DNA of 48,085 bases from Teratosphaeria epicoccoides (Eukaryota > Ascomycota > Dothideomycetes > Mycosphaerellales > Teratosphaeriaceae): positions 1 to 48,085 of the forward strand of contig JADDMT010000178.1 in assembly GCA_021401465.1 (NCBI GenBank). The letters run 5' to 3'. This document shows, in pieces, positions 1 through 9,531 of the stretch (its first letter is position 1; each line of letters opens with the position of its first letter). A program made the position numbers and the translations under genes. The notes below the pieces were generated by a model that worked only from the letters and a program-made list of their open reading frames with translations, had not been told where the DNA came from and did no database searches.

Positions 1-314
1 ACGTCTTCCACGTATCTCTACTCGAACCATGGGTACAGCGCGAGGGCGAAAAGCCCGCGGACCTAATGCTAGTAGCAGAAGAGAACGAAGAGTAGGAAGT
101 CGAGGGTATTAAGGACAGTATGCGGCGTAAGGGCGGAACGCACTATCTAGTGAAGTAGAAAGGATACCTACCTAAGTACACACAATAGGTTCCGGCTGAA
201 GACTGCAAGAACGCTCCGGAAGCTATTCGTGAATTCGAAGAGCGGAGGAGGCGTGAGCAGGGCTTGAGAAGGTCGATTCAGGGGAAGATGAGGGTTCCGG
301 AGCAGAATTCTTGA
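1..314 (+). pseudogene. C-terminal end of gag-pol (integrase tail and chromodomain), copy A0
   Basis: Codons start at position 3 and run to TGA at 312-314. The frame begins with the HVSLLEPWV motif typical of the integrase C-terminus of gypsy elements. A chromodomain follows at about 140-260, with the core Y-LVK-(stop)-KGYLP and then NAPEAIREFEERR. In-frame TAG or TAA codons stand at the usual Trp/Gln positions, for example LVKWKGY reads LVK-TAG-KGY. In chromoviruses this domain steers integration toward histone-marked chromatin. The protein is not translatable as it stands. Assignment to this family is firm because copy A1 shows the whole polyprotein in the same frame. Confidence 0.85.
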
Positions 315-454
315 CACGTGTATGTAGCGCATGACGCGCGAAGCGACAACGAGAAGCAAACGCCCTACTTATACATCATTGATGCCTAAAGGCACACCTA
401 GAATAAACCTAAGAAGAACAAGAGACATGCTCGGATTAGCTTCGTAGCTAATGC

Positions 455-1951
455 TTAGCGACTACTAGTTAGGGGCTTCCTGACTGAACCCGAAGCAGGA
501 GAGTCTTTCTTGTTGCGGTCCGCTAGGGACTACCTACCTGCACGGGGTCTACCAAACACCCTGAAGCGACTATGAGTAACGGGGGTAGCAACGCCACGAA
601 GAGAGGCCGGCATCTTCTTCTTTAGTAGGTTGCGAGGGAGCTCGTCTTCGGAGCCTATAGTAGCCAGAGAACTAGCGACACCCTTACCGCGCCTAGTCGC
701 GACGACTACCTCATCCTTAGCATCAGAAGGCGAAGAGACTCGAGCGCGCTTGCGGCTGTCGCGCTCGGCCCTCGAGATCATCTTGCGCTTCTTGACACGA
801 GTGTCGACTACATCATCGGACTCGGTGTCTCCCTTAGGCGCAACCGGTATAGTGACACTACGGCGCAAAGGGATCACGTTAGGACCGAAGGTATCCTGAA
901 CGTCGTCATCCTCCTTATCCTCAAAGATCTGGCCTAGAGGCTTGTGCCTTAGCGTCTTGACGGACGTAGTGCGGGTCGCAAGCGGGGAAGGCTCGGCTTC
1001 CTCGTCGCTAACCTCAATTTCGGCCCTGGCCCTCTTCTTCTTCTTAGACAGTAGCGTCGAGGCGGCGTAGGCGGCGGCGCTACAATGTGTTAGCTGTACG
1101 CACGCGACAGGATTCGAGTGAGTAACTTACGGCTTAGTCCTTAGGACCGGCTTAGAGGCAGGCTGCCTCTCGGTACGGCGCTAGGGCGTGGCCTTAGCGG
1201 CGGGAGCGGTGAATTACTTGATGACCTTCTTGCGGATCATCCGCGTCTTAAAGTCATCGTCAATAGAGGCAAGGGCCCCGAGTTGCTGACGCTGACAGCT
1301 AGTCGGATATTTCTCGACGCTAACGTTAGCCTAGCGGAGAAAGTCAGCATTCATACTCGGAGGGTACCCGCACTATATGCGTACTATGGCGAAGGTCTCG
1401 ACCCTAACGGTTAGCACCTTCAAGATCTTCTAGACTAAGTCTGCGATCAGACCTAGACAAACGTTTTCGCCTGTTAGCAGAGAGTCGAAGCGAACGCTGC
1501 CGTGAGAACGGTTAGCAGTCGCGGTGAAGCACGAGAGGGCGCCGAGCAGGTAGGCGAGTGCCTCGCGGTACTTAGCCTGTAGCCTGTTCATAGTCGGAGT
1601 GCCTTCGGCAATCCCCTCGTCGCGCGTACTCTAGAAGTCATCGATGTTATAGCAGAGCTAGTTGTACTCGCCGTACACCTCTTTAGGGAGGTCTTGGCAT
1701 TTTTGATGCTTGCTATTACAGTTGACACAATTGCAGTAGACACCGCCCTCATTAAACCCGCCGACGTAGATCTCGGCTACGCTTCAGTTAGTACAAGTCA
1801 CGCATACCTCGCGGGTAGGGGACGCCTTACTAACACGCGGAGGGGAGATGTGTGCAGCTTGGCTACTAAGGTTGTCGAGGCATCGTCGACACGAGCGACG
1901 ATCGCGGGCAGAGCGAGTAGCGTCGAACTTAGTCTGCAGCACATGAGCCAT
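455..1951 (-). pseudogene. Antisense Cys-cluster ORF of family A, copy A0
   Basis: A 499-codon frame lies opposite to gag-pol, from ATG at 1951 to TAA at 455-457, converging on pol with a gap of about 140 bp. The N-terminal part has clustered cysteines (SCRRC, then CNCVNC and a C-x2-C-x6-C core NCVNCNSKHQKC). The middle is unremarkable. The C-terminal third is rich in acidic runs and in basic patches such as KKRK and RKRAR that look like nuclear localisation signals. The C-terminal 115 codons (530-877) carry no stop. A TGA near codon 57 lies inside a predicted 54-bp intron (1777-1830). I do not recognise a named family. The layout suggests a nuclear, possibly DNA-binding protein. Its length is identical in copy A1, which supports a real gene. 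Confidence 0.7.
1777..1830 (-). other. Predicted intron in the antisense ORF (copy A0)
   Basis: On the minus strand the segment starts GTAAGG, contains TACTAAC, and ends TAG ten bases after that branch-point motif. It is 54 bp, a normal size for fungal introns and a multiple of three. Removing it joins the two halves in frame and deletes the only TGA of the ORF. TGA is not produced by CpA-directed RIP, so this stop needs another explanation, and splicing supplies one. The same signals occur in A1 and A3. Confidence 0.65.
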
Positions 1952-2106
1952 TGTAGCTAAGACAGGTTAATTGATCTTGATTGATTGATTGAAGAAGAAG
2001 GAGCTCTAGTACAGACCCGCAGACACGGCGAGGCGCAAGCTAAGCGAAGTGGGAGCGGAGGTCAATGTTAGTGTCTTAGAACAGGGAAGTTTAGGGAGCG
2101 ACGAGG

Positions 2107-2114
2107 TTTTTATA
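2107..2114 (-). promoter_or_regulatory. TATA box of the antisense gene, copy A0
   Basis: The minus strand reads GGGTATAAAAACC about 155 bp upstream of the antisense ATG. The same box is present at the matching place in A1 (11184-11191) and A3 (24375-24382, there reading on the plus strand). It lies inside the element, outside the LTR. Confidence 0.55.
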
Positions 2115-2735
2115 CCCTCTGACAGCCCCCCTGTTGCCTACCGCAACTGTTAAGCTAGTGACTCGAACTACATGCGCAGAGCACCTGCCTTTAGTTAACT
2201 TACAAGGGGACCGAATAATGCAATAACGGATAACGCGGCTGTCACGCATGTGCGCCGACCGCACTCGTGCTAGCCTACTAGCATGGAAATGTGGCGAGGC
2301 CTGCGCCAGGAGCGCGCTCCTGCCGTTTCGAGCGGCGCGCGTAGAGCGTCCGCGTACTTTCCTACTACCCTGAGGTTCTGCGACACGTTCTTCACGGTCA
2401 CGACTAAATAGGGATGGCCAAGCTACTTGGCGAGGCCGGCGCGCATGCTCGCCCTATAATTTCAAGGATTGACTGAAGTACGTACTCGTAGTTTCCTGAT
2501 ATCTCGATCCGCATGTAAAGCGAAGGTGTTGCGAAGCCGCCTAACATGTGACGGATTGAAACCTGCCCGAGTTAGCAGCCTCTACCCCGCACTCGCTGCG
2601 AAGGTGTTAAGGTGTGCGCATGACACATGTTACGCAGGCTATCTACCTATTCACCCTTGCGCGGTGTGAGCGTGCTACATCCCGTACCCTATATGTTCCG
2701 CGTGCGTTACTTAGTAAGGCTAGGGACATCCTCAT
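2115..2735. other. Non-coding 3' internal region of family A, copy A0
   Basis: This 620-bp stretch between the antisense promoter and the polypurine tract holds no supported ORF. The two open frames at 2469-2669 and 2614-2898 run across the LTR boundary and are not conserved as open frames in A1, so they are treated as chance. It may contain upstream control sequence for the antisense gene. Confidence 0.5.
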
Positions 2736-2749
2736 AGGAGGAGGGGCAG
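2736..2749 (+). other. Polypurine tract, copy A0
   Basis: AGGAGGAGGGGCAG lies immediately before the TGATAC start of the 3' LTR. This is the usual place of the plus-strand primer. It is conserved in A1 (11813-11826) and, inverted, next to the A3 LTR. Confidence 0.75.
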
Positions 2750-3109
2750 TGATACAGTTGATACTAGGGGACCATTTAAACCGCATGGGTTCTAATGGCC
2801 GCCCTTGGCATGCAGTGACCCTGCCACATATGGCAAGGGGGTCCTTCGTACATACGTTAGCTTGTATGTCGTCCGAGTGGGATCAGTTGTCGACGTAGGA
2901 CGCCCCCATGTCGCTGACCCTACGGTACCCCTACGGGGTTAGGCTCGGACATGCTTTCCCTAATTGAGGAGCGTCAGGGGTTATAAGCACCCTTAGCGCT
3001 ACCTCTGCGATAAGCAGAAAGCAGCGCTGTCTTGTACCTACTGAAAGGTCGGATTACTCTGTCACACTGCGAGATATTTTCATATCATATAGCACATACA
3101 TCTATATCA
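2750..3109 (+). repeat. 3' LTR of A0 (360 bp)
   Basis: The LTR starts TGATACAG and ends TATATCA. It is 360 bp, the same length as both LTRs of A1. It contains TTATAAG followed about 34 bp later by AGAAAGCAG, the presumed TATA box and transcript start. Confidence 0.92.
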
Positions 3110-3110
3110 G

Positions 3111-3578
3111 TGTCATAAGTGTTAGGAGTACTATAAGTTACAGGATTATGAGTATCCTAAGTGCTATAAGTCACGAACACTATAGCCTAAGTCATAGCAT
3201 AGTTATAGGAGAAGGGATCTGTCATGTAAGGACAGATACCTAGATCTGTAGGGTTAGTCTATAGATCTAGAGGCCTATAGGGGAGAAGGGATCTGTTATA
3301 GGAGGACAGACCTTAGGATCTGTAGAGTTAGTCTACAGATCTATAGACACGGATCTATTAGGTCTGTCGACAGATCTAATAGAGCTACCCTGTCTCTCTA
3401 GTATATAGGGATAGCTTTAGGACAGGCAGTTAGGAGCTTCATGCTTAATCTTAATTTAACCCTCTCTTACTTAGAGGAGAGTTAGTTACAAGGTTAATTA
3501 CTATTATCGATATTCTTTACATCTCTGCGAGTCTAACACCTAATCCCCTTCCTGCTATTAGTACCTACCCTTATGACA
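3111..3578 (+). repeat. 5' LTR of C1 (468 bp)
   Basis: It starts TGTCATAAG and ends CTTATGACA, and has the same length as the 3' LTR at 17740-18207. The U3 part holds two tandem units of about 70 bp, each made of two hairpins. One hairpin is built on AGATCTGTAG/CTACAGATCT with a loop containing GGTTAG. Confidence 0.9.
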
Positions 3579-3631
3579 TTTTGAGTACTACTTCTAAGGA
3601 AGCATTAGGGGACTTGTTAAGCGCTTAACAT

Positions 3632-4017
3632 ATGCCTATGTTAAGTAGTTCTTTAGCTGTTAGTTTAACTTCTAGCAACAGTTAACTAACACTACGAGAA
3701 CAAGTTGCTACTATACCTTAAATTACATAGTAGCTCGAATCTATTCACCTTAGCGAGATAGCTCTAGCATCTGTCGCAGGTTTAACTACTAGGAATAGAC
3801 ACGGCAATAACGGCTCTAAGATAGGAAGCCCTACAGAGTTTACAGGATAACGATCTCAAGTCAAGATGTTTATCCTGTAATGCTAGTTAGCATTTAACGT
3901 AGATACGGAATAGTTTACGACGCATTATAAGCGAATGATGTATATTGTCTCTTACCTAAAGGGACCGGCGTTTAAGTTTATCTAGCCTCATCTAACAGAT
4001 TATCTAGATCATGTTAG
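3632..4017 (+). pseudogene. gag of C1, N-terminal part
   Basis: The frame opens at ATG 3632 (MPMLSSSLAVSL) and continues through the capsid-like part (KRMMYIVSYLKGP, then LTDYLDHV) until it is cut by A1. The frame rejoins exactly after the GTTAG duplication at 12192. In C2 and C3 the equivalent first ATG has become ACG and the second Met of MPM is retained. In-frame TAA/TAG stops mark RIP. Gag forms the particle that packages the genomic RNA. Confidence 0.8.
4013..4017 (+). repeat. Target-site duplication GTTAG of A1 (left copy; right copy 12187-12191)
   Basis: GTTAG flanks A1 on both sides. The uninterrupted sequence GATCATGTTAGTAACGTC is present in C3 near 44834, and its complement occurs in C2, so the empty site is seen directly. 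Confidence 0.95.
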
Positions 4018-4377
4018 TGATACGGTTGATACTAGGGGACCATCTGAACCGCATGGGTTCTAATGGCCGCCCTTGGCATGCAGTGACCCTACTACATATG
4101 GCAAGGGGGTCCTTCGTACATACGTTAGCTCGTATGTCGTCCGAGTAGGATCAGTTGTCGACGTAGGACGCCCCCACGTCGCTGACCCTACGGTACCCCT
4201 ACGGGGTTAGGCTCGGACATGCTTTCCCTAATTAAGGAGCGTTAGGGGTTATAAGCACCCTTAGCGCCACCTCTGCAATAAGCAGAAAGCAGCGCTGTCT
4301 TGTACCTCCTAAAAGGTTAGATTACTCTGCCACACTACGAGATATTTTCATATCATATAGCACATACATCTATATTA
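4018..4377 (+). repeat. 5' LTR of A1
   Basis: It starts TGATACGG and ends TATATTA, the terminal CA having become TA. It aligns without length change to 11827-12186. Confidence 0.93.
4249..4292 (+). promoter_or_regulatory. TATA box and likely transcript 5' end in the A1 LTR
   Basis: TTATAAG at 4249-4255 is followed by AGAAAGCAG at 4284-4292, a spacing of about 34 bp that fits a transcription start at 4284. AGAAAGCAG is the exact complement of CTGCTTTCT just downstream of the LTR, so the start of the RNA could serve as its own primer, as in Tf1. Confidence 0.5.
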
Positions 4378-4389
4378 GTTCTGCTTTCT
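4378..4389 (+). other. Primer-binding site, self-priming type
   Basis: The twelve bases after the 5' LTR are GTTCTGCTTTCT. They do not begin with the TGG expected for a tRNA 3' end. They pair with LTR bases 4284-4295: nine consecutive Watson-Crick pairs, then one mismatch, one G-U and one pair. Confidence 0.5.
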
Positions 4390-4426
4390 CCCCCCTGCTT
4401 TGCAGTCTAGTAGAGAATACTACGAT

Positions 4427-7400
4427 ATGTCTAGAGCACTACGAACTCGCAACTAACGCGCAGCGAGCGCTATCCTGAGCGCCCGCGATAGCGAAGCTAG
4501 CCTGAGTAACTAGCCCGCAGAAGTAACCGCTGCGAGCGACACTGCATCGAGCGACAGTTCCGCTAGAGGACAATTACGCGGTAGACTAGGCAATAGACCC
4601 CCCGCACAGGGACCGCAGCTAACCCTGACTATCGACCTGGCCCTCGTAGCCATGATTGTCGATTAGGTCGCGAACCGCCTTGCGAACTAGAGCTAGAGCC
4701 GCACCGCTCCTAGCAGCGACAACGGCGAGGACGACGAAGACGTCGCCATGAGCGGTACTAACGAACCGGCGGACGAAGAAATCTAGCGAGATTTCACGCC
4801 AGGGACCCGCGAAGACAACTTACTAGGAGGCGCAGACCCTCCGCGTGTGCCCGCGAACTTAGTGCCTGAATTCGGGGCCATAGTAGGCTAACTAGGAGGT
4901 AGTCGTAACGCATGCAACCTAAAGCCGTTCAAGGGAGACACCTTGAAGGAGGCTCGAACTTTCTTGCAGGCGTGTAAGGCAGTTTTCGTGCTTAACCTAC
5001 GCGGATATTCCACGGAGGGCGAACGAGTCGCCTTTAGTGTGATGTAGCTCGAAGAGGATAAGGAACCTCGCAACAATTAGCATGAGCGGTATGACCTTAT
5101 GCGGGTCTATGACAGAACGTATATATAGGCGGACTTTCGCTAGTTCTGTGTCGACTAGGTCGAGGATCTAGGGAATCGCGCCCTTACCGTGTCTGTCGAG
5201 TACGAGAAGGCTAAGCAGGGGAAGGGACAAACAACCTCTAGCTTCGCTACCTATCTCGCCACGCTCGAGGGACAGATGCTACCCTATACTAAGATGCAAC
5301 GCGTGCGGCACTTACTCGTCAAACTCAATGACAATCTTCGGAACATAATCATGACTTTTCATGAACTTCCGACAACTCGGCAAGACCTCGTGTCCCTTAC
5401 GACACGTATAGAAATCACCTTGAAGCGAAATGGAAAATCGGGTAGTAAGGACAATAAGCGTCTAAGCCCTAAGGACCTACCGAAGGGCCGCTATTACAAG
5501 CGCCCTAGGGGTCACGTCTAACGCGGTAGTTCATTCTGGAGGAGTAAGCCCTCCGAGCTAAAAGACAGTAGCGAGAAGCCTCCGAGTAACTGCCACATCT
5601 GTGGAGCGAGGGACTACTAGGCGGCTCGCTACCCTAAACGAAGCGATGGGAAGAAGGTAAGCAAGGTGTCCGAAACCTCCCTAGAGGGGAGGCGAAAGAA
5701 GGACAAGCCCGAGACAACTGAATGGCTACCGCGGGTATCTAAGCTGTCTGTCACTAATAGTGTAGACTCATGGCCTGCCTGGCGCCTATCTGGCGCGGTC
5801 CGAGTTAATAGCTCGCTCGAGCTAGTAGACTGTATGTTAGATGACCTTGCGGAGGTTAACGTGATACCCTAGAGGGTAATCATACGGCTCGGTTTGAAGC
5901 CGATCCTAGGAGCCCTGCTGCCTACCATGAAGTCTTTTTAGGGCGAAGGCGTAGCGGCTTAAGGCGCGTACAACGTGCGCCTCTAACTCGCGGACTCCTC
6001 AGGAGAAGTGCGCGAGACTAACGAAGTCTTCTACGCCGAAGACGTTCCTGATAAGGAGCTCCTGCTTGGCCGCCCTTAGTGCCACAAGCAGGGAGTCGTT
6101 GTTAATGGAGCTACTAACAACTAGTTCTACGGCTCCATAGGCGAAGTTCCTACGGTACGGATGCGTGACGCACATAGCTTCTACAAGGACATGAAGAAGG
6201 TCTAATGCGTGTATGCGGTCCGCATATAGAACGTCAAGGAAAACGTTACCCTTCCGCCTGAGTTAGAGGAATACGCCGATATTTTCGACGCAGAGGCTGC
6301 GGCCTATGCCTAGGCCCTAGACGCGGAACATGCGATTAACCTTAAGGAGGGTTACAATCCTCCGCATCGACCTCTGTACCCTATGTCGGAATCGCAGCTC
6401 GAAACACTTCGAGACTACCTCTACAAGGCGCAAAGGAACGCGTGGATCCGACGAAGCGACAGCGAGGCTAGAGCGTTAGTTATGTTCGTCCTGAAGAAGG
6501 ACAACACGCTCCGCCTATGCGTTAACTATAGGGGCCTTAACGCGGTAACCTAGAAGAACCGCTGCCCCCTACCACTTATTAGCGAGACGCTTGACCGCCT
6601 TAGTCGCGCCGCCATCTTCTCGTCTATCGACTTGAAGGACGCCTACTACTAGATACCGATCCGAAAGGGCGATAAGTAGAAGACCGCATTCCGAACGTAG
6701 TACAGACACTTCGAGTATATAGTGATGCCGTTTGGCTTAACTAACGTACTAGCGACGTTCTAAGCGTATATTAACCGGGCCCTAGCCGGCCTCGTTGACA
6801 CCTGCTACGTAGTGTATTTAGACGATATACTAGTCTATTCCGACTCGAAGGAGGAGTATATGCGGCATCTAAGTATAGTGCTTAAACGGCTCCGCAAGTT
6901 CGCTCTCTACGCGAACCTAAAGAAGTGCTCATTCCTGACGGATAGGATTAAGTTTCTCGGATACATCGTCTCTACAGAAGGAGTTATCATAGATGACTAA
7001 AGGGTGTCCGCAATCGCGGAGTAGCCGCGGCCGACTACCCTCCGAGAAGTGCAGGTGTTCCTAGGATTTACTAACTTCTACCGCAGATTCATACGATCTT
7101 ACTCGAAGATCGTGGCTCCCCTCACGGCCCTCGCAAAGGGCGCGGTTCAAGGAAAAAAGCCAGGGAAAGTGCCTTAGGAGGAGGCTTAGAGCAAGGCCTT
7201 CTCTGAACTTAAAGCAGCTTTTTAAACTACGCCCATACTTCGGCACTTTGACCCTGCTACAAAGATCCGGATAGAGACCGATGCTTCAAAATTTGCAATA
7301 GCCGCAATTATATCGCAGCTCTAGTCGCACGAAGGCAGTACGCGATAGTACCCGATTGCCTTCTAGTCGCGGAAGATGCAGGGCGCTAAGCTTAACTACG

Positions 7401-9391
7401 AGACTCACGACTAAGAGCTTTTAGCTATTGTTGACGGCTTTAAGGAGTACCGACACTACCTCGAAGGCGCGGCGCACCCTATTAAGGTACTTACTGACTA
7501 TAACAACCTTCGCGGCTTCATGGGCATGAAGTAGCTAAGTAGTCGGCAAGCAAGGTAGGCGACTTTCCTCGCTAGCTTTGACTTCGTTATCTAGTATCGT
7601 TCTAGAAAGACGAATCCGGCCGACGGTCCTTCGCGACGACCGGACTACGATACTAGGGAAGAGGGTAACTAATAGCTTCTCCCTACGCTGCAAACGAAGC
7701 TTGCAGTTTAGGGCGGCGATCTGTCGTTAGCTCCTCTTGTAGGTCGACTGCGGGTCTAATGGGGCCTCACGGCCTCTGCTAGTGACGAACCCTCCTATCT
7801 AGCAGTTGTGGCGACCATGTCTAGCTCGATCCGTGCGGTAGTTAACTGGCTTACATGCAGTAAGCATGCGATGTCTAAAGAACCCTTTAAAGAAGTCTCG
7901 AGACTTATTCAGCGGTTACAAGAGCAAGAACTAGAGTTGATTAATAAGAGTGTAGCCCTCTAGGACACCGCAGGCAGTCCGAAGTACTAGACCAAGTCAG
8001 GCGACTTGTAGTACTTTGACAATAGGCTCTATGTACCCGCTAACTACGCACTCTGTTCGCAGCTCCTCTGTATTCATCATGACAATGAACTCGCGGGCCA
8101 TTTTGGCGTAGAGAAGACGAACGCACTTCTCGGACGAAAATACTAGTAGCCTACGCTAGAACAGGATGTCTCTGACTATGTCAAATCCTGCTAGACGTGC
8201 CAGATTAGCAAATCTCGGCGCTATCGCCCCTACGGCGATGCTTAGGCGCTCCTACTACTAGAGAGACCATGGCAAGACTTGACCATGGATTTCATTACCG
8301 ATTTGCCGCCAGCAAAGTAGAAAGGCGATGTAGTTGATGCTGTCCTTGTAGTAGTCGACTAATACTCGAAGATGAATATCTTCATCCTATGTACGAAAAA
8401 GTGCACAAGCGGCGAGCTTGCGCGGCTACTTCGCGACGAAGTCATATAGCGCTTTAGTGTCCCCCGAAGTATCCTATCGGATCGAGGTTCTGTCTTTACT
8501 AGTGAATACTAGCAAGAATTTGTGTTTGAAGCGCGTGTTAAGCACCGCCTAAGTACAGCATTCTATCTACAGACTAATGGTTAGACTAAACGTATGAACT
8601 AGACTCTTGAGTAGTACCTCTAGTGCTACTATGCTAAGAACCAGGATGCCTAGGCCGACGCAATTCCTATGGCGGAATTTGCAGTTAATAACAGCGTGCA
8701 TGCTACTATGCGCATGTCGCCATTTCAGATTCTTTATGGCTTTAATCCGGAAATACACCCAGAACCGCCTTAGGACGAGTCTTCTAAGGAGAGGGTGCCG
8801 GCCGCCGCGGAATTAGCGCGGCGTATGCGCGAGGTACATTCAGTGCTAATAGAACACTAGAAAAAGGCCTCAGAATCCCAGATTAAACATAATAACGCCT
8901 GTGCTAAACCGATGTAGTACGTAGTTAGTACGAAGGTATTACTATTAACGAAGAATCTTAAGCTGAAACTTCCAAGCAAGAAGATGACGCTAAGGTTCGT
9001 CGGACCCTTCCAGATACGCGACGTAATAGGCTCGCAGGCGTACCGGCTATTGTTGCTATCGTCGTATCATGTGCACGACGTCTTCTACGTATCTCTACTC
9101 GAACCATGGGTATAGCGCGAGGGCAAAGAGCCCGCGGACCCGATGCTAGTAGCAGAAGAGAACGAAGAGTAGGAAGTCGAGGGTATTAAGGACAGTATGC
9201 GGCGCAAGGGCGCAACGTACTATCTAGTGAAGTAGAAAGGATACCTACCTGAGTACACATAATAGGTTCCGGCCGAAGACTACAAGAACGCTCCGGAAGC
9301 TATTCGTAAATTTGAAGAGCGGAGGAAGCGTAAGCAGGGCTTAAGAAGGTCGATTCGTAGGAAGATGAGGGTTCTAGAGCAGAATTCTTGA
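4427..9391 (+). pseudogene. gag-pol polyprotein of A1 (RIP-inactivated chromovirus)
   Basis: A single frame of 1654 codons runs from ATG 4427 to TGA 9389-9391. It has no net frameshift and roughly 60 internal stops, all that I read being TAA or TAG. Domain order is capsid (FKGDTLKEARTFLQACK, about 4930), zinc knuckle (5591, CHICGARDY), protease (LDDLAEVNVI, 5837), reverse transcriptase (YLDD at 6815-6826), RNase H (ETDASKF, about 7274), integrase zinc-binding HHCC (about 8075-8210) and DDE core (MDFITDLP, then LSDRGSVFTSEY). A chromodomain ends the protein (about 9200-9330). In the knuckle the His and last Cys read Tyr, both explained by CpA-type mutation. The protease has DDL where DSG or DTG is usual. 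The single fused frame matches fungal self-primed chromoviruses. Confidence 0.93.
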
Positions 9392-9531
9392 CACATGTAT
9401 GTAGCGCATAACGCGCGAAGTGACAACAAGAAGCAAACGCCCTACTTATACATTATTGATGCCTAAAGGCACACCCAGAATAAACCTAAGAAGAACAAGA
9501 GACATGCTCGGATTAGCTTTGTAGCTAATGC

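Larger units (their letters stand above)
1..3109 (+). mobile_element. Family A chromovirus copy A0, 3' part only
   Basis: This stretch is collinear with 9078-12186, the 3' part of the complete copy A1. It holds the end of pol, an antisense ORF, a polypurine tract and a full 3' LTR. The 5' part lies left of the window. The LTR ends in CA at 3109. The next five bases, GTGTC, are the expected target duplication and overlap the first four bases of the family C LTR that starts at 3111. The insertion therefore landed on the edge of the C1 LTR. Differences from A1 are mostly C/T or G/A, as expected after RIP. Confidence 0.9.

Noticed and set aside
630..899. Plus-strand open frame of 89 codons (also 9707-9976)
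   Set aside because: It is the mirror of the stop-free C-terminal part of the antisense gene, shows no family resemblance and has low-complexity Ser/Arg composition.
1694..1960. Plus-strand open frame of 88 codons (also 10771-11037)
   Set aside because: It lies opposite the N-terminal part of the antisense gene, including the intron. The antisense reading explains cysteines, TATA box and splice signals; this one explains nothing.
2469..2898. Two overlapping open frames near the 3' LTR of A0
   Set aside because: They cross the LTR edge and are closed in A1, so they are chance.
3240..3340. TAGGGTTAG motifs as interstitial telomere repeats
   Set aside because: They are parts of the repeated hairpin unit of the family C LTR, not tandem TTAGGG arrays.
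3200..3360. Repeated hairpin units as a CRISPR array
   Set aside because: Only two or three units, no unique spacers, located within an LTR of a eukaryotic element.
8567..8816. Open frames on both strands in the A1 integrase region
   Set aside because: They are out of frame with gag-pol, which covers this region with a clear integrase core.
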